From: Kangiella taiwanensis
GTDB lineage: Bacteria > Pseudomonadota > Gammaproteobacteria > Enterobacterales > Kangiellaceae
Length of the DNA stretch: 64,000 nt
NCBI RefSeq assembly: GCF_020005165.1
Contig: NZ_JAHCLT010000002.1
Coordinates: forward strand, 62,001-126,000
Reading direction: 5' to 3'
How positions within the stretch are numbered: the first letter of the stretch is position 1; each line of letters begins with the position of its first letter. This document shows, in pieces, positions 45,209 to 55,141 of the stretch. A model generated the notes under the pieces. The model did not search any database and was not told the origin of the DNA. It was given only the letters and a program-made list of their open reading frames with translations. The position numbers and the translations under genes were made by a program.

Positions 45209-45979
45209 TCAATTCTTAGTCAGTTCGAACCAGCCAAAACCTTCATCCTGCTCAGCAATAAACACTCTTTCTGGCGGCCAGCCAGCAGCTTCAGCAACGG
45301 TTTTTTTCACTAAATCAGGACAGTTATTCTGCTCACTGATATGACTGGCTATTAATAATTCAAGATTTTGACTGATGACTTGTTGCAAGAGCTTAATGGC
45401 TTGGTTATTACTCATATGGCCTAAAGGCCCACCAACTCGTTGCTTAAGTGAATAAGGATATGGTCCGTTCCATAACATCTCTTCATCATGATTACATTCA
45501 AGTAGTAAGCCATGACAGTCTTGCAATGTCTCTACAATTTCTGGGGTGTATGAGCCTAGGTCGGTGAGAACTGCCAAACGTTTTTGGTGAGCGCTGAAAA
45601 GGTACTGACAAGGCTCTCTAGCATCGTGTGGCACTGAAATGGGCAGAATATCAATATCCCCTATTTCAAAGCCTTGAAACCCTTCAATGATCGAATAATT
45701 CTTCAGTTTTCCACACTTGCCAGACAGCAAAGAGCCTTTGGTGGACCAAACAGGAATATCAAACTTGCGACTCAAGGGGCCCACACCACTGATATGATCC
45801 TGATGCTCATGTGTCACCAGAATCGCATCAACAGAACTAGGAGCCACCTCAAGACGCTCTAATCGCTTAAGGGTCTCCTTCAAAGTAAAGCCACAATCAA
45901 CCATGACTGTGGCTTTTTCTGTTGCGATAAGAGTAGCGTTACCTTTGCTTCCAGAGCCCAGCGAAGCGACCTTAAGCAC
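45209..45979 (-). CDS. MBL-fold metallo-hydrolase, YycJ/WalJ-like
   Basis: 256 residues. Metallo-beta-lactamase fold with LVTHEHQDHISGV (HxHxDH metal site), further ligands in VPHDARE, LTDLG and the C-terminal ASHISEQNN. The opening LKVASLGSGSKGNATLI is typical of the YycJ-type subgroup, some of which act in DNA repair or as nucleases; role here not proven. Convergent with the two-component pair, two bases apart, and 16 bp downstream of bamC on the same strand. Confidence 0.82.
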   Translation of the reverse strand: MLKVASLGSGSKGNATLIATEKATVMVDCGFTLKETLKRLERLEVAPSSVDAILVTHEHQDHISGVGPLSRKFDIPVWSTKGSLLSGKCGKLKNYSIIEGFQGFEIGDIDILPISVPHDAREPCQYLFSAHQKRLAVLTDLGSYTPEIVETLQDCHGLLLECNHDEEMLWNGPYPYSLKQRVGGPLGHMSNNQAIKLLQQVISQNLELLIASHISEQNNCPDLVKKTVAEAAGWPPERVFIAEQDEGFGWFELTKN

Positions 45980-45995
45980 CGAATCTATGCCTCAT

Positions 45996-47075
45996 TTACT
46001 TCTTGCCTGTGCCGCGCTTGAACTCAGCTGCAAACTCAGGATAAATACGAGTCACAGTGCTTGAATCTAATAAATCACCCTCAGCACCATAGAAACTTAA
46101 GCTAACACCACCGACGTTCAAGTCTGAAAGCTTAATTTGGTAATCACCTGGCGCTAAATCGACTTTAGCCTCATTGGAATCACCAAACCAAGACCAGAAA
46201 CCATCTTCAGGCTCATTAACTCTAAAGTAGTAAGTTCTGTCAGAGCGATCCCGGTCAGTAATCTCAAGGTTCAAAGATTCTAGTACTCTTGGCATCTGAT
46301 CCCACACCGCTAAAAACTCACGCTCCGTCACAAGCGCTAGCGAGCCTTGGTCATTATAGCCCAACTCAACGTTGATCTTTGCTTGCTGTAAAATACGCTG
46401 GCGAGCTTCTCGCGTACGCTCAGAGTCGTAATAGCCAATAAAGTAGTTCAAGAATTGTTTTGCGACACGACTGGAAGTTTCAACATCAGTCCATTGGTCA
46501 TCGGTATTTTGTTGATAAGCTATATGTCTAGCCTGAAGAGCAACTTCATTAGGCTTCGACTCCACAACTTCTAAACTAAATTTATGGCGCTCACCATCAA
46601 CCGAGTAAGTTCCTAAATATTCTGACACCTGATTCTCATCGCTATCTGTGACCCAATCAGTGGTCACACTAGTTGTATCAGTATTTTGGTAATTGATATT
46701 GTGTGCATCCATGAAGCGTTGAATGTAAGTCACTAGCTGTTCGCTATCACCACGTACCCAGACTGTCGGCTGGTCACGCTCAGAGTCTTCCCAAACGCCA
46801 TCGCCAGCCACCAGCAACAATTGAGGCGGCTCAAGGCTTAACCGTTTACCTTGAGCATCACGTTTAGTAATCACAACACCTTCCGGAACGCGATAACTAT
46901 CCGTAACTTTAACTTCGGTTGTCTCAGGGGGAATTTGCAACTCCGGACCTTTTTCACTGCGCATGTAGCGGTCGTCTATATCTTCGGTTCCATCAGTGGT
47001 TGCACAAGCCGAAAGCACTAGAGTAGCGCTGACAGCTAAAGAAATCGTTTTAATTGTTTTAAGGTAATTCAACAT
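45996..47075 (-). CDS. bamC: Outer-membrane assembly lipoprotein BamC
   Basis: 359 residues from ATG 47075, inside the last codons of dapA and with GGAA upstream; a longer reading from 47120 would precede the lipoprotein signal. Lipobox VLSACATT. Two helix-grip domains are expected (about 90-210 and 230-345), with QLVTYIQRFMDAHNI and LAVWDQMPRVLESLNL as recognisable helices. Accessory part of the BamABCDE complex. dapA-bamC is the standard order. Confidence 0.88.
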   Translation of the reverse strand: MLNYLKTIKTISLAVSATLVLSACATTDGTEDIDDRYMRSEKGPELQIPPETTEVKVTDSYRVPEGVVITKRDAQGKRLSLEPPQLLLVAGDGVWEDSERDQPTVWVRGDSEQLVTYIQRFMDAHNINYQNTDTTSVTTDWVTDSDENQVSEYLGTYSVDGERHKFSLEVVESKPNEVALQARHIAYQQNTDDQWTDVETSSRVAKQFLNYFIGYYDSERTREARQRILQQAKINVELGYNDQGSLALVTEREFLAVWDQMPRVLESLNLEITDRDRSDRTYYFRVNEPEDGFWSWFGDSNEAKVDLAPGDYQIKLSDLNVGGVSLSFYGAEGDLLDSSTVTRIYPEFAAEFKRGTGKK

Positions 47076-47940
47076 TCGCTTGTTCCAATGCTTCTGTAAC
47101 TTGTGAGTGAAAGCGTTCATCCAACTCAGTTAAAGGTAGACGTATGCCACGCCCCATTTTTTTCATACGGGACAAAGCCCACTTCACAGGGATAGGGTTA
47201 GCTTCTAAAAATAACGTTTCGTTTAACCCCATTAATTTATCATTGATGAGCGCAGCTTGCTTCCAATTCTCAGCTTCAGCCAACTGACACATCTTACTGA
47301 CCAGACCCGGCGCAACGTTGGCTGTCACCGAGATCACACCATGGCCGCCCAACTTCATAAAGTCGTAAGCTGTCGCGTCATCACCGCTTAATATGGTGAT
47401 TGGAGTTTCGAAGCGTCGATTTAGTTCCGTAACTCTCGAAACATCGCCTGTGGCTTCTTTGATAGCAACAATGTTATCCAGTTTTGCTAACTTAGCCACC
47501 GTTTCTGGAAGCATGTCCACGGCAGTTCGGCCCGGTACGTTATATAAAATAATCGGCAAATCACAGACAGTAGCGACCGCTTTAAAATGTTCGTATAAAC
47601 CTTTTTGTGATGGCTTGCAGTAATAAGGCGTCACAACCAAAGCACCATCAACGCCCAGCGCTTTAACCTCTTGAGTCAACTTAATGGTTTTGTCCGTACT
47701 CATGGCACCGCTACCGGCAATGACTTGGATCTTACCAGCGGCATGATCCACCACGGTTTTAATCGCTAGAAAATATTCTTCTTCTGTGACAGTTCCCGAC
47801 TCACCTGTGGTACCCATTACTACGATACCCGAAGTGCCTTGCTCTATATGCCAGTCTACCAGTTGACGCAAAGCTTCTAGATCAAGCTGATGCTCATCTG
47901 TCATCGGGGTCACAATCGCTACAATACTGCCTGAAAACAT
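47059..47940 (-). CDS. dapA: 4-hydroxy-tetrahydrodipicolinate synthase
   Basis: 293 residues. TIM-barrel aldolase making the lysine/diaminopimelate precursor. GTTGESGTV (Thr pair), YYCKPSQKGL, YNVPGRTAVDM (catalytic Tyr) and Schiff-base lysine in IVAIKEATGD. Overlaps bamC by 17 bp. Confidence 0.96.
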   Translation of the reverse strand: MFSGSIVAIVTPMTDEHQLDLEALRQLVDWHIEQGTSGIVVMGTTGESGTVTEEEYFLAIKTVVDHAAGKIQVIAGSGAMSTDKTIKLTQEVKALGVDGALVVTPYYCKPSQKGLYEHFKAVATVCDLPIILYNVPGRTAVDMLPETVAKLAKLDNIVAIKEATGDVSRVTELNRRFETPITILSGDDATAYDFMKLGGHGVISVTANVAPGLVSKMCQLAEAENWKQAALINDKLMGLNETLFLEANPIPVKWALSRMKKMGRGIRLPLTELDERFHSQVTEALEQANVELP

Positions 47941-48071
47941 CTTTAAATCCTCTGATTACGCGTCGCTATGTTAGCCAGCAATAGCCCTAAACACAACCTA
48001 TAATAGAAAAAACGCTGGGATAACTTGCGACAATAAAAATTCTAACGTAAAGTGATATTAACACTGATGAT

Positions 48072-48102
48072 AACGTTCATATTAGTTCAATAAAAGAACG
48101 TT
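48072..48102. repeat. Inverted repeat between dapA and bcp
   Basis: AACGTTC (48072-48078) and GAACGTT (48096-48102), perfect 7-bp arms 17 bases apart in the 254-bp divergent gap. It could be an operator or a weak hairpin; no regulator is suggested. The rest of this gap is AT-rich promoter DNA. Confidence 0.35.
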
Positions 48103-48194
48103 AAAGTTGTTAAATATAACCAAATTGAGACACTGCGCTTGCAAAGTGCTCAATAAACGAACAGATAGTATAAAAAGCATACAGGAGGCTGAAT

Positions 48195-48662
48195 TTGAGC
48201 CAACCGCAGCTGAATAAGAAAGCACCAAATTTTGATTTACCCGCGACTGGGGAACAAAACCTCTCTTTAAAAGACTTCAAAGATAAAAACCTCATTATCT
48301 ATTTCTACCCTAAAGACAATACACCCGGCTGTACCACTGAAGGTCAAAACTTCCGTGACTTATATAAAGAGCTACAAAAACTCGATACGGAAATCCTCGG
48401 TGTATCTCGTGACAGCGTCAGGGTGCACGAAAACTTCAAGAAGAAGCACGAATTTCCTTTTGACTTACTGAGCGATAAAGATGAAGAGATGTGTAAAGCC
48501 TATGATGTCATCAAGCTAAAGAAAATGTATGGCAAAGAGTACATGGGCATCGAACGCAGCACCTTTCTCATCGATAAAAGCGGAAAGCTCCGTCAAGAAT
48601 GGCGCAAAGTAAAAGTTAAAGGGCATGCGGATGAAGTACTAGAAGCAGTCAAAGCACTGTAA
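48195..48662 (+). CDS. bcp: Thioredoxin-dependent thiol peroxidase (Bcp/PrxQ)
   Basis: 155 residues. Peroxiredoxin with YFYPKDNTPGCTTEGQNF: peroxidatic Cys about 46. The E. coli-type resolving Cys five residues later is Gln here; instead Cys about 92 in EEMCKAYD may resolve, as in the alpha-3 PrxQ subgroup. The start is TTG 48195 with a perfect AGGAGG six bases upstream, and no ATG fits. Removes organic and hydrogen peroxides in the cytosol. Followed closely by the PhoH gene. Confidence 0.92.
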   Translation: MSQPQLNKKAPNFDLPATGEQNLSLKDFKDKNLIIYFYPKDNTPGCTTEGQNFRDLYKELQKLDTEILGVSRDSVRVHENFKKKHEFPFDLLSDKDEEMCKAYDVIKLKKMYGKEYMGIERSTFLIDKSGKLRQEWRKVKVKGHADEVLEAVKAL

Positions 48663-48701
48663 TTTCAGCCTTTTCCTAAGGAGCCTACAAAAGGAGCCCA
48701 A

Positions 48702-50126
48702 ATGGTAAAACCGAAAATTGCTGGTAAACGTCTTTTTGTATTAGACACAAACGTGCTGATGCACGACCCGACCGCCCTCTTTCGCTTCGAGGAACACGAT
48801 ATCCTGATACCCATGGTGGTCCTCGAAGAGCTAGATGCTGGTAAGAAGGGGCTTTCGGAGGTGGCCCGAAATGTACGGCAAGTTAGTAGGTATCTCGACG
48901 ATCTTCTTTCAATCGCCGAAGACGATAAAGACCCGATGAAAGAAGGCATCCCAATCGGCATGCTCCCCCAAATTCAAGATCCTGACAAGCACGGCAAGAT
49001 TTATTTCCAAACCAAAGATCATATCGATCGACTCCCAGACTCTCTTCCCAGTAGCAAAGCTGATAACACCATTTTGAACGTCGCCTTAGCCCTTCAAGCT
49101 AAGAATGATGATAAGACCATTACCCTAGTCTCTAAAGATATCAATCTACGAATCAAGGCCAATATCGTTGGCGTCCACTCAGAAGATTACTTCAACGACA
49201 AGGTGTTGGATGATGTGGAGCAACTCCATACTGGGTTTTACGAATTGCCTCATGATTTTTGGGACACCCATAGCCGAGATATCGACTCGTGGCAGGAGGA
49301 AGGACACACCTTCTATAAAATTCAGGGGCCTTTAGTTAAAGAATGGTTTGTTAATCAATGCCTATACCAGCCCGATGATAATTTTGAAGCTATCGTTAGA
49401 GACATTGAGGACGGTGATAGCGACAACCCTACCGCTCTAATCGAGCTGTTAGTGGACTATAGGAATGATAGTCATAACATTTGGGGGATTACCGCTCGAA
49501 ACCGTGAACAAAGTTTTGCTCTAAACCTGCTCATGGATCCAGAAATAGATTTCGTAACGTTACAGGGACCCGCGGGTACCGGTAAAACATTACTAGCCCT
49601 TGCCGCAGCGCTTGAGCAAGCGATTGAAATGAAACGCTATAAGGAGATTATAGTAACCCGGGTGACAGTTTCAGTCGGAGAAGATATAGGCTTCTTGCCA
49701 GGAACTGAAGAAGAGAAAATGACGCCTTGGATGGGGGCGTTGATGGATAATCTCGAAGTGCTCTCGCCCACGGATAACGATGAATGGGGCGTAGCAGCCA
49801 CTCACGACTTATTGCGTAAATGGATCAAGGTCCGCTCACTTAACTTTATGCGTGGCCGTACTTTCCTTAATAAATTCATTATTATCGACGAAGCACAAAA
49901 CCTGACCTCGAAACAAATGAAAACCCTGATTACTCGAGCAGGACCAGGCACCAAAGTGGTCTGTATGGGTAACGTCGCTCAAATCGATACACCTTATCTG
50001 ACCGAGACGACCTCTGGCATCACTTTTGTGGTGGATCGTTTTAAAAACTGGAAACACTCAGGACACATCACATTGAAACGCGGCGAACGTTCACGCCTAG
50101 CCGATTACGCTTCAGAGTTACTGTAA
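48702..50126 (+). CDS. PIN domain-PhoH family ATPase
   Basis: 474 residues. N-terminal PIN nuclease domain (LFVLDTNVLMHDP, MVVLEELDAGKKG, LVSKDINLRIKA with acidic metal ligands) and C-terminal PhoH2 ATPase (LQGPAGTGKTLLALAAALEQ as P-loop, FIIIDEAQNLT as Walker B, GPGTKVVCMGNVAQID). This YlaK-like type is linked with RNA processing; the activity is inferred from the family. AAAGGAG before the ATG. 39 bp behind bcp. Confidence 0.9.
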   Translation: MVKPKIAGKRLFVLDTNVLMHDPTALFRFEEHDILIPMVVLEELDAGKKGLSEVARNVRQVSRYLDDLLSIAEDDKDPMKEGIPIGMLPQIQDPDKHGKIYFQTKDHIDRLPDSLPSSKADNTILNVALALQAKNDDKTITLVSKDINLRIKANIVGVHSEDYFNDKVLDDVEQLHTGFYELPHDFWDTHSRDIDSWQEEGHTFYKIQGPLVKEWFVNQCLYQPDDNFEAIVRDIEDGDSDNPTALIELLVDYRNDSHNIWGITARNREQSFALNLLMDPEIDFVTLQGPAGTGKTLLALAAALEQAIEMKRYKEIIVTRVTVSVGEDIGFLPGTEEEKMTPWMGALMDNLEVLSPTDNDEWGVAATHDLLRKWIKVRSLNFMRGRTFLNKFIIIDEAQNLTSKQMKTLITRAGPGTKVVCMGNVAQIDTPYLTETTSGITFVVDRFKNWKHSGHITLKRGERSRLADYASELL

Positions 50127-50151
50127 GCAATTTTCGTAGGCTACCAAGACA

Positions 50152-50177
50152 AAGGCTCCAACACGGAGCCTTTTTTA
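50152..50177 (+). terminator. Terminator of bcp-phoH
   Basis: AAAGGCTCC-AACAC-GGAGCCTTTTTT. Confidence 0.85.
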
Positions 50178-50219
50178 ATTCAATGGGCGAATTAGATAAT
50201 TAACCTGTTAGATACACCA

Positions 50220-51329
50220 TTACTCAGCTTCAGGCTGATGCTCTAAAGTGCCTGCGACCTCGTCTTCTTGGCTTTGCTGTTTTTTATGTTCCTTTACAGC
50301 ATCGAGTGTTGCATTAACCAATACGGCGAGCGGAATGGCAAAGAACACCCCCCAGAAGCCCCACAAACCGCCGAATAAGAGAATGGCACCGATAATAGCA
50401 ACGGGGTGCAAGTTAACAGCTTCTGAGAAAATCAACGGGACCAAGACATTGCCATCCAATATTTGAATAATGAAATAAGCCACCATCAAAATATAAAAGT
50501 CTTGAGTCAAACCCCACTGGAAGAAAGCTATAAGTGCCACAGGAATCGTCACCAGTGCCGCACCGACATAAGGTATTAATACCGAGAGTCCGACACAGAC
50601 GCCTAGTAACAGCGCGTAATTGAGTCCCATGATGGCGAAGGTAATATACGACACGACACCAACGATAATGATCTCAACCACTTTTCCGCGAATATAATTA
50701 CCTATTTGGCGGTTGACCTCAGACCATACACGTTCAGCCAAGTGACGCTCCTGCGGTAACCACTGACTACACCATCCAAAAATTTGGTGGCGGTCCTTCA
50801 AAAAGAAGAAAACGAGTAAGGGAACTAAAATAATATAAACTAACAAACTAGCAATACTGATCAGAGAGCTAAACGACGCACTGAGGAGAGCTTCACCAAG
50901 GCTACCAAGCTCTGAGTTAAGACTGGTAATAAAACCATCAACTTGCTCAGCTGATACAAAGTTAGGGTATTTATTGGGTAGCTCGAGAACTTGCTCTTTG
51001 AGTTTAAGCATAATATTTGGTAATTCACCAATTAACCTCGAGCCTTGCTTCCAAATCAGAGGAACCAAACCAAGGAAAATCACGATGGAAATTCCAATAA
51101 ACGCAGTAAACACTAGCAACACTGAGGTTAAACGTCCTAAACCTTTATTTTGCAGTGCAGTAACGCCCCACTCTAACAAATAAGCGATAACCAAAGCCCA
51201 CAGGATCGGTGCAAGAATATCGCCAACGGTTAAAATCACAAAAAAGCCCACAATAATCAGCATTGTCAGCACGATTGTTGCAGGACTTGAAAAATTGCGT
51301 CTAAACCAGCGAGTAAAGATAGATGTCAT
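50220..51329 (-). CDS. AI-2E family transporter (PerM-like permease)
   Basis: 369 residues from ATG 51329 (an earlier TTG at 51362 is unlikely). About seven to eight membrane segments with a large loop after the third (about 100-150), and the family motif in LLVYIILVPLLVFFFLKDR, YIRGKVVEIIIVGVVSYI and LIPYVGAALVTIPVALIAF. An acidic C-terminal tail. The family exports small molecules or ions; the substrate cannot be given. PerM is commonly found next to BepA-type proteases, as here (divergent). Confidence 0.85.
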   Translation of the reverse strand: MTSIFTRWFRRNFSSPATIVLTMLIIVGFFVILTVGDILAPILWALVIAYLLEWGVTALQNKGLGRLTSVLLVFTAFIGISIVIFLGLVPLIWKQGSRLIGELPNIMLKLKEQVLELPNKYPNFVSAEQVDGFITSLNSELGSLGEALLSASFSSLISIASLLVYIILVPLLVFFFLKDRHQIFGWCSQWLPQERHLAERVWSEVNRQIGNYIRGKVVEIIIVGVVSYITFAIMGLNYALLLGVCVGLSVLIPYVGAALVTIPVALIAFFQWGLTQDFYILMVAYFIIQILDGNVLVPLIFSEAVNLHPVAIIGAILLFGGLWGFWGVFFAIPLAVLVNATLDAVKEHKKQQSQEDEVAGTLEHQPEAE

Positions 51330-51479
51330 GAGCGACTCACGAATTCTTGGTTGATTAAGCAAGACAAACGGTTACTTTTTACACTACCAGAGAGTTTGCT
51401 TGGGTAAAACTGACTTGTGATTGAACTTTTACCACACAAGCCCCATCATATACAGTAACTTAACATTTATTTTATCAGA

Positions 51480-52955
51480 ATGAGCAGAAGCGCGTTAAAA
51501 ACCACACTCAGCTTAATCAGCAGCACTACCTTAGTAGTGGGGCTGGCTTTTGCTTCTATGTCTTCGGCTAACACCATCGATTTGCCTAAAATTGGCGAAA
51601 CTGCTGGCTCGACTCTGTCTATAGCCCAAGAGCAGCAAATTGGCGATCAAATTATGCGTCAAATTCATCGCAGCGAATTTCTGATGAAAGATCCTATTGT
51701 AACCGATTACATACAGCATTTAGGTTACAAGCTGGTGGCAGCCAACCCTGATGCACTCGGGCGCCAATTCCAGTTTTTTGTCATCCACGAAAACTCAATC
51801 AATGCTTTTGCACTACCCGGCGGCTATATTGGAATCCACTCGGGCCTAATTAACGCGTCTCGTAGCGAAAGCGAACTTGCATCAGTGCTTGGGCACGAGG
51901 TTGCTCACGTTACGCAGCGACATCTAGCTCGGCGCCTAGAAAGACAAAATGAACTATCACTTCCTAGTATTCTCGGCCTTCTCGCTTCGGTGCTAGTCGC
52001 AACACAAGATCCAGAAGCTGGAATGGCCGGGGTTGCAGCGACTCAAGCAGCTGGGCAGCAAAGTATCATCAATCATACTCGTGATAATGAACGAGAAGCT
52101 GATCGAATAGGAATTACGATGCTGTCTGCCGCCGGCTTTGACGTACGAGCGGCGGCTGACTTTTTCGAAACGCTACAGCAGTCAAGTCGCTATACGTTTA
52201 AACCACCTGAAATTTTACTCACTCACCCTTTATCACGAAACCGTATTGCCGCGGCACGCGAGCGCGCGGAATTGTACCCGAAGGTCGAGCACCAAGACTC
52301 TTTGGACTACACGTTAGTTAAGTCACGAATCCGAAGTAAAGCATTAATTAATGACAGAGAAGCCTTTCGGGATATAGAGCAAAAGTATCAAAGTAACCAA
52401 CTAAAAACCGTTGAGCAGCGTTATTTGTTTGCCGAGTTACTTAAAAACAATGCTCGCTATAGGCTGGCTATCGATATTTTATCGAAGCTATACAATGAGA
52501 ACCCTGGCAACCAATTGTTACTATTCAGCTTATCAGAAGCTCACTTAGCCAATGGTAGCGGCCAACAAATGTTGCCATTACTGGAAGAGCAGTTAGCAAA
52601 AACTCCTGACTCTACAAAGCTTATTCTTTCAACATCGGAAATTTATTTGACTGCAGGAAAAGCAGAAAAAGCTGAGAAACTTTTACTACGATACTCGGAT
52701 CTTAATCAGAACAACCCAGCTTATCTTAAGCTGTTAGCGAAAGCGCAAGCTGATGCAGGTCATACTCCGGAAATGTACGAAACGACTGGCCAGTATTTGA
52801 TGTTACTTGGCGACTTAAGGACGGCCAAAAAGCATTTTGAATTGGCTTTACACGCTACCTCTGAAGATCCTTATGCCCAAACGAGAATACAGGCGCGACT
52901 GGAAGATGTGAAACAAAAAATGCGCGCCATGATCGAAGCTGCCGCTAAGCGTTAG
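51480..52955 (+). CDS. bepA: Beta-barrel assembly-enhancing protease BepA (M48)
   Basis: 491 residues. Signal peptide cut near SSANTIDLP, then M48 zinc protease with SVLGHEVAHVTQRH (HEXXH) and the third ligand Glu in NEREADRIG, followed by a C-terminal TPR array (about 310-490). Periplasmic quality control of LptD and other outer-membrane proteins. The last 11 bp overlap the convergent TlpA-like gene. Confidence 0.92.
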   Translation: MSRSALKTTLSLISSTTLVVGLAFASMSSANTIDLPKIGETAGSTLSIAQEQQIGDQIMRQIHRSEFLMKDPIVTDYIQHLGYKLVAANPDALGRQFQFFVIHENSINAFALPGGYIGIHSGLINASRSESELASVLGHEVAHVTQRHLARRLERQNELSLPSILGLLASVLVATQDPEAGMAGVAATQAAGQQSIINHTRDNEREADRIGITMLSAAGFDVRAAADFFETLQQSSRYTFKPPEILLTHPLSRNRIAAARERAELYPKVEHQDSLDYTLVKSRIRSKALINDREAFRDIEQKYQSNQLKTVEQRYLFAELLKNNARYRLAIDILSKLYNENPGNQLLLFSLSEAHLANGSGQQMLPLLEEQLAKTPDSTKLILSTSEIYLTAGKAEKAEKLLLRYSDLNQNNPAYLKLLAKAQADAGHTPEMYETTGQYLMLLGDLRTAKKHFELALHATSEDPYAQTRIQARLEDVKQKMRAMIEAAAKR

Positions 52956-53418
52956 GTTTGTTACGCCCTTCTACTTTCTTAATAGTTTCAAGAATTTTTG
53001 AGCGATCAATTTTACCCAGTATAGGCCCCATGGTTTGGCCACTTGGACTGATCAGGTAGGTTCCTGGCAGACTTTGCGGTTTAGCGACTGGTAAATAAGG
53101 CATCGGCTCTGTGGCGACGATAGGATACTGAATATCAAGCTTATCCACCAAGGCCTCCAGCTCTTCATTAGTAAGCTTATCGTAGCTCACCCCAATCACA
53201 GCAATGTGTGGATTTTCTTTTACTAACTTGCCCAATTCAGGGATTTCTTCCAAGCATGGCGGGCACCACTCAGCCCAAAAATTAATCACCAGCCATTGCC
53301 CACGATAATCCTCAATGGACTTTTCCTCGCCAGACAAAAAATGGAAACTGTTTTGATTAGAACAAGCCGTAAGAAAACTTAAGGTTAAAAGAGCAAGGCA
53401 GACAATGAGGTTTTTCAT
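52945..53418 (-). CDS. TlpA/ResA-type thioredoxin lipoprotein
   Basis: 157 residues. Lipoprotein signal ending LSFLTACSNQ, then a thioredoxin fold with NFWAEWCPPCLEEIPEL (CPPC active site), the cis-Pro region LPGTYLISPSGQT and a short C-terminus. Anchored periplasmic thiol reductase, possibly for cytochrome c or general thiol maintenance. Convergent overlap with bepA. Confidence 0.85.
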   Translation of the reverse strand: MKNLIVCLALLTLSFLTACSNQNSFHFLSGEEKSIEDYRGQWLVINFWAEWCPPCLEEIPELGKLVKENPHIAVIGVSYDKLTNEELEALVDKLDIQYPIVATEPMPYLPVAKPQSLPGTYLISPSGQTMGPILGKIDRSKILETIKKVEGRNKPNA

Positions 53419-53560
53419 GAGATATCAACTTAAATCAATTACTTAAACCAGATACGGGCCACAAAAAAGTGGACTATGTCACATAATTTCGGCATATTAT
53501 ACAGATAAAGCTATGTAAGCCGAAGTAGTTAAAACAAGATTTATTGGTTAAGGACATTTA

Positions 53561-55141
53561 ATGGACTCTATACAGCTCACATATCCCTCAACACAGCATG
53601 GCCAAGAGTTTATGATGGATCATAAACCCAGTGCTGTTAAGCGCTGGTTATCCGACTTAACCTTTACCGATATCAACAAATCTCTTGACCATTTACTGCA
53701 AGCTATCAGAACCTTAAACCGTACCGAGCAGAAGGTAAGCCAACGTGAAGAAAACCTCGCGACGCTAGAGCAAGGCTACCTCCAAATGAGCCGTCACTTT
53801 CGCCAACATAATGATCAAAGACAAGTCATAGCAAGTGACCATCAAGCGAAGCTTCTGAGCAGCTTTACCGCTGAAATGGCCTATGGCCACAAGCGAGTTA
53901 TTCATGAATTAGCCGAGCAGCGCGTAGCATTAAAGAAGCAGGGTCGACTCGCTTACGCAATCAACCAAGCCCAGCACTATCTCGGACTCCACTTAATTGA
54001 GCACTACCAGCAGTACTCCCCGATACCAAGCTATATTTGGCATGAATTACATAAATTGTATCACTTTGCTGAACATGAAAAGCTGCACCGACTGAAAGTC
54101 AACAACAATCAAGATGCTTTACTTGCCTTAGACACCGTTGAGAATACCTATAAACGAAACTGTTTAATGTCGGTGATCAACCCATATCACGTTGAAGGTA
54201 ATCAACATTGGCACTTGTTCAAATATTTCAGCCACTGGTCTCAATTAACAATGCTCTCAAATGACCTGAAAAAATTCGCAAAGAGCGAATGTTTTGTTAT
54301 TGACCTGACGAGCGGAAAAAGACCAGAGTACGCAGCTACTGATAATGAGTATGAAGAGCATCCTTTTTATCGGCTGCTTATTACTTCGCCACTGTTAGAA
54401 AAGTTGAATCAGCAACTACGGTACTTTTCTGAGCATAATAGCCTTCCGAACCCTGGTTTTTACCCAGCAATAGAACCCTCGATTGGGCAGAAGTTACTAC
54501 AACAAATTTACGCCTATTGTGATCATCATATAGCTCGTAAAGATGCTCGTTATCCTGTCATTAGCGATGTCAACCTGGTGTGGAGCTTATCCAACATTGT
54601 CAAAGTTTTACAGTCAGACAAACAACCTAGCGAAACAAGTGAAGAGCTTGAAGCTTGTTTAACCGATATGCTGGGAGCGCAGTACCCACACCTTCTACAG
54701 TGGCAAGCTGTAAACTACAGTAATGGTGGTATTTGTGTTCGCCAACCGAAAGAAGACATAACCCAGTTAAACGTTGGTAACTTGGTACTACTCAAACGCC
54801 ACATAAACCAGCAACCTCAGAAAACATGGCAGTTAGGAATAGTACGCTGGCTTAATGGAAATAAGAGTACAGGGGCAAGCATGGGTGTAGAGTATTTGCA
54901 TGGGCAAAAACTACCAGCACACTACCTTACGAAAAATAATCATGGTGAAGTACTGAAACATAATGTTTTACTGGTTACCCCTTTTGATCATCAAGAGCCA
55001 CTACTCATCGCTCCTAGACACCTTATAGGTAACCACAAAACGCTGAACTTGGAACTCAACGGTAAACCAGTTGAGCACCAGATTATATCAACGAAAGAAT
55101 CAAACTCATTAATTACTATTTTTGAGGTTACTACCCTCTGA
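53561..55141 (+). CDS. Large hypothetical protein with coiled coil and PilZ-like C-terminus
   Basis: 526 residues, no signal peptide, AAGGA before the ATG. Residues about 40-110 form a charged coiled coil (EQKVSQREENLATLEQ...). A mainly helical His-rich middle (about 110-380) follows, and a C-terminal beta-rich part (about 390-500) where GGICVRQPKEDITQLNVGNLV and WQLGIVRWLNG look like a degenerate PilZ barrel. The RxxxR and DxSxxG c-di-GMP signature is not evident. No family name is assigned. Its last 33 bp overlap the convergent yihY gene. Confidence 0.65.
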   Translation: MDSIQLTYPSTQHGQEFMMDHKPSAVKRWLSDLTFTDINKSLDHLLQAIRTLNRTEQKVSQREENLATLEQGYLQMSRHFRQHNDQRQVIASDHQAKLLSSFTAEMAYGHKRVIHELAEQRVALKKQGRLAYAINQAQHYLGLHLIEHYQQYSPIPSYIWHELHKLYHFAEHEKLHRLKVNNNQDALLALDTVENTYKRNCLMSVINPYHVEGNQHWHLFKYFSHWSQLTMLSNDLKKFAKSECFVIDLTSGKRPEYAATDNEYEEHPFYRLLITSPLLEKLNQQLRYFSEHNSLPNPGFYPAIEPSIGQKLLQQIYAYCDHHIARKDARYPVISDVNLVWSLSNIVKVLQSDKQPSETSEELEACLTDMLGAQYPHLLQWQAVNYSNGGICVRQPKEDITQLNVGNLVLLKRHINQQPQKTWQLGIVRWLNGNKSTGASMGVEYLHGQKLPAHYLTKNNHGEVLKHNVLLVTPFDHQEPLLIAPRHLIGNHKTLNLELNGKPVEHQIISTKESNSLITIFEVTTL

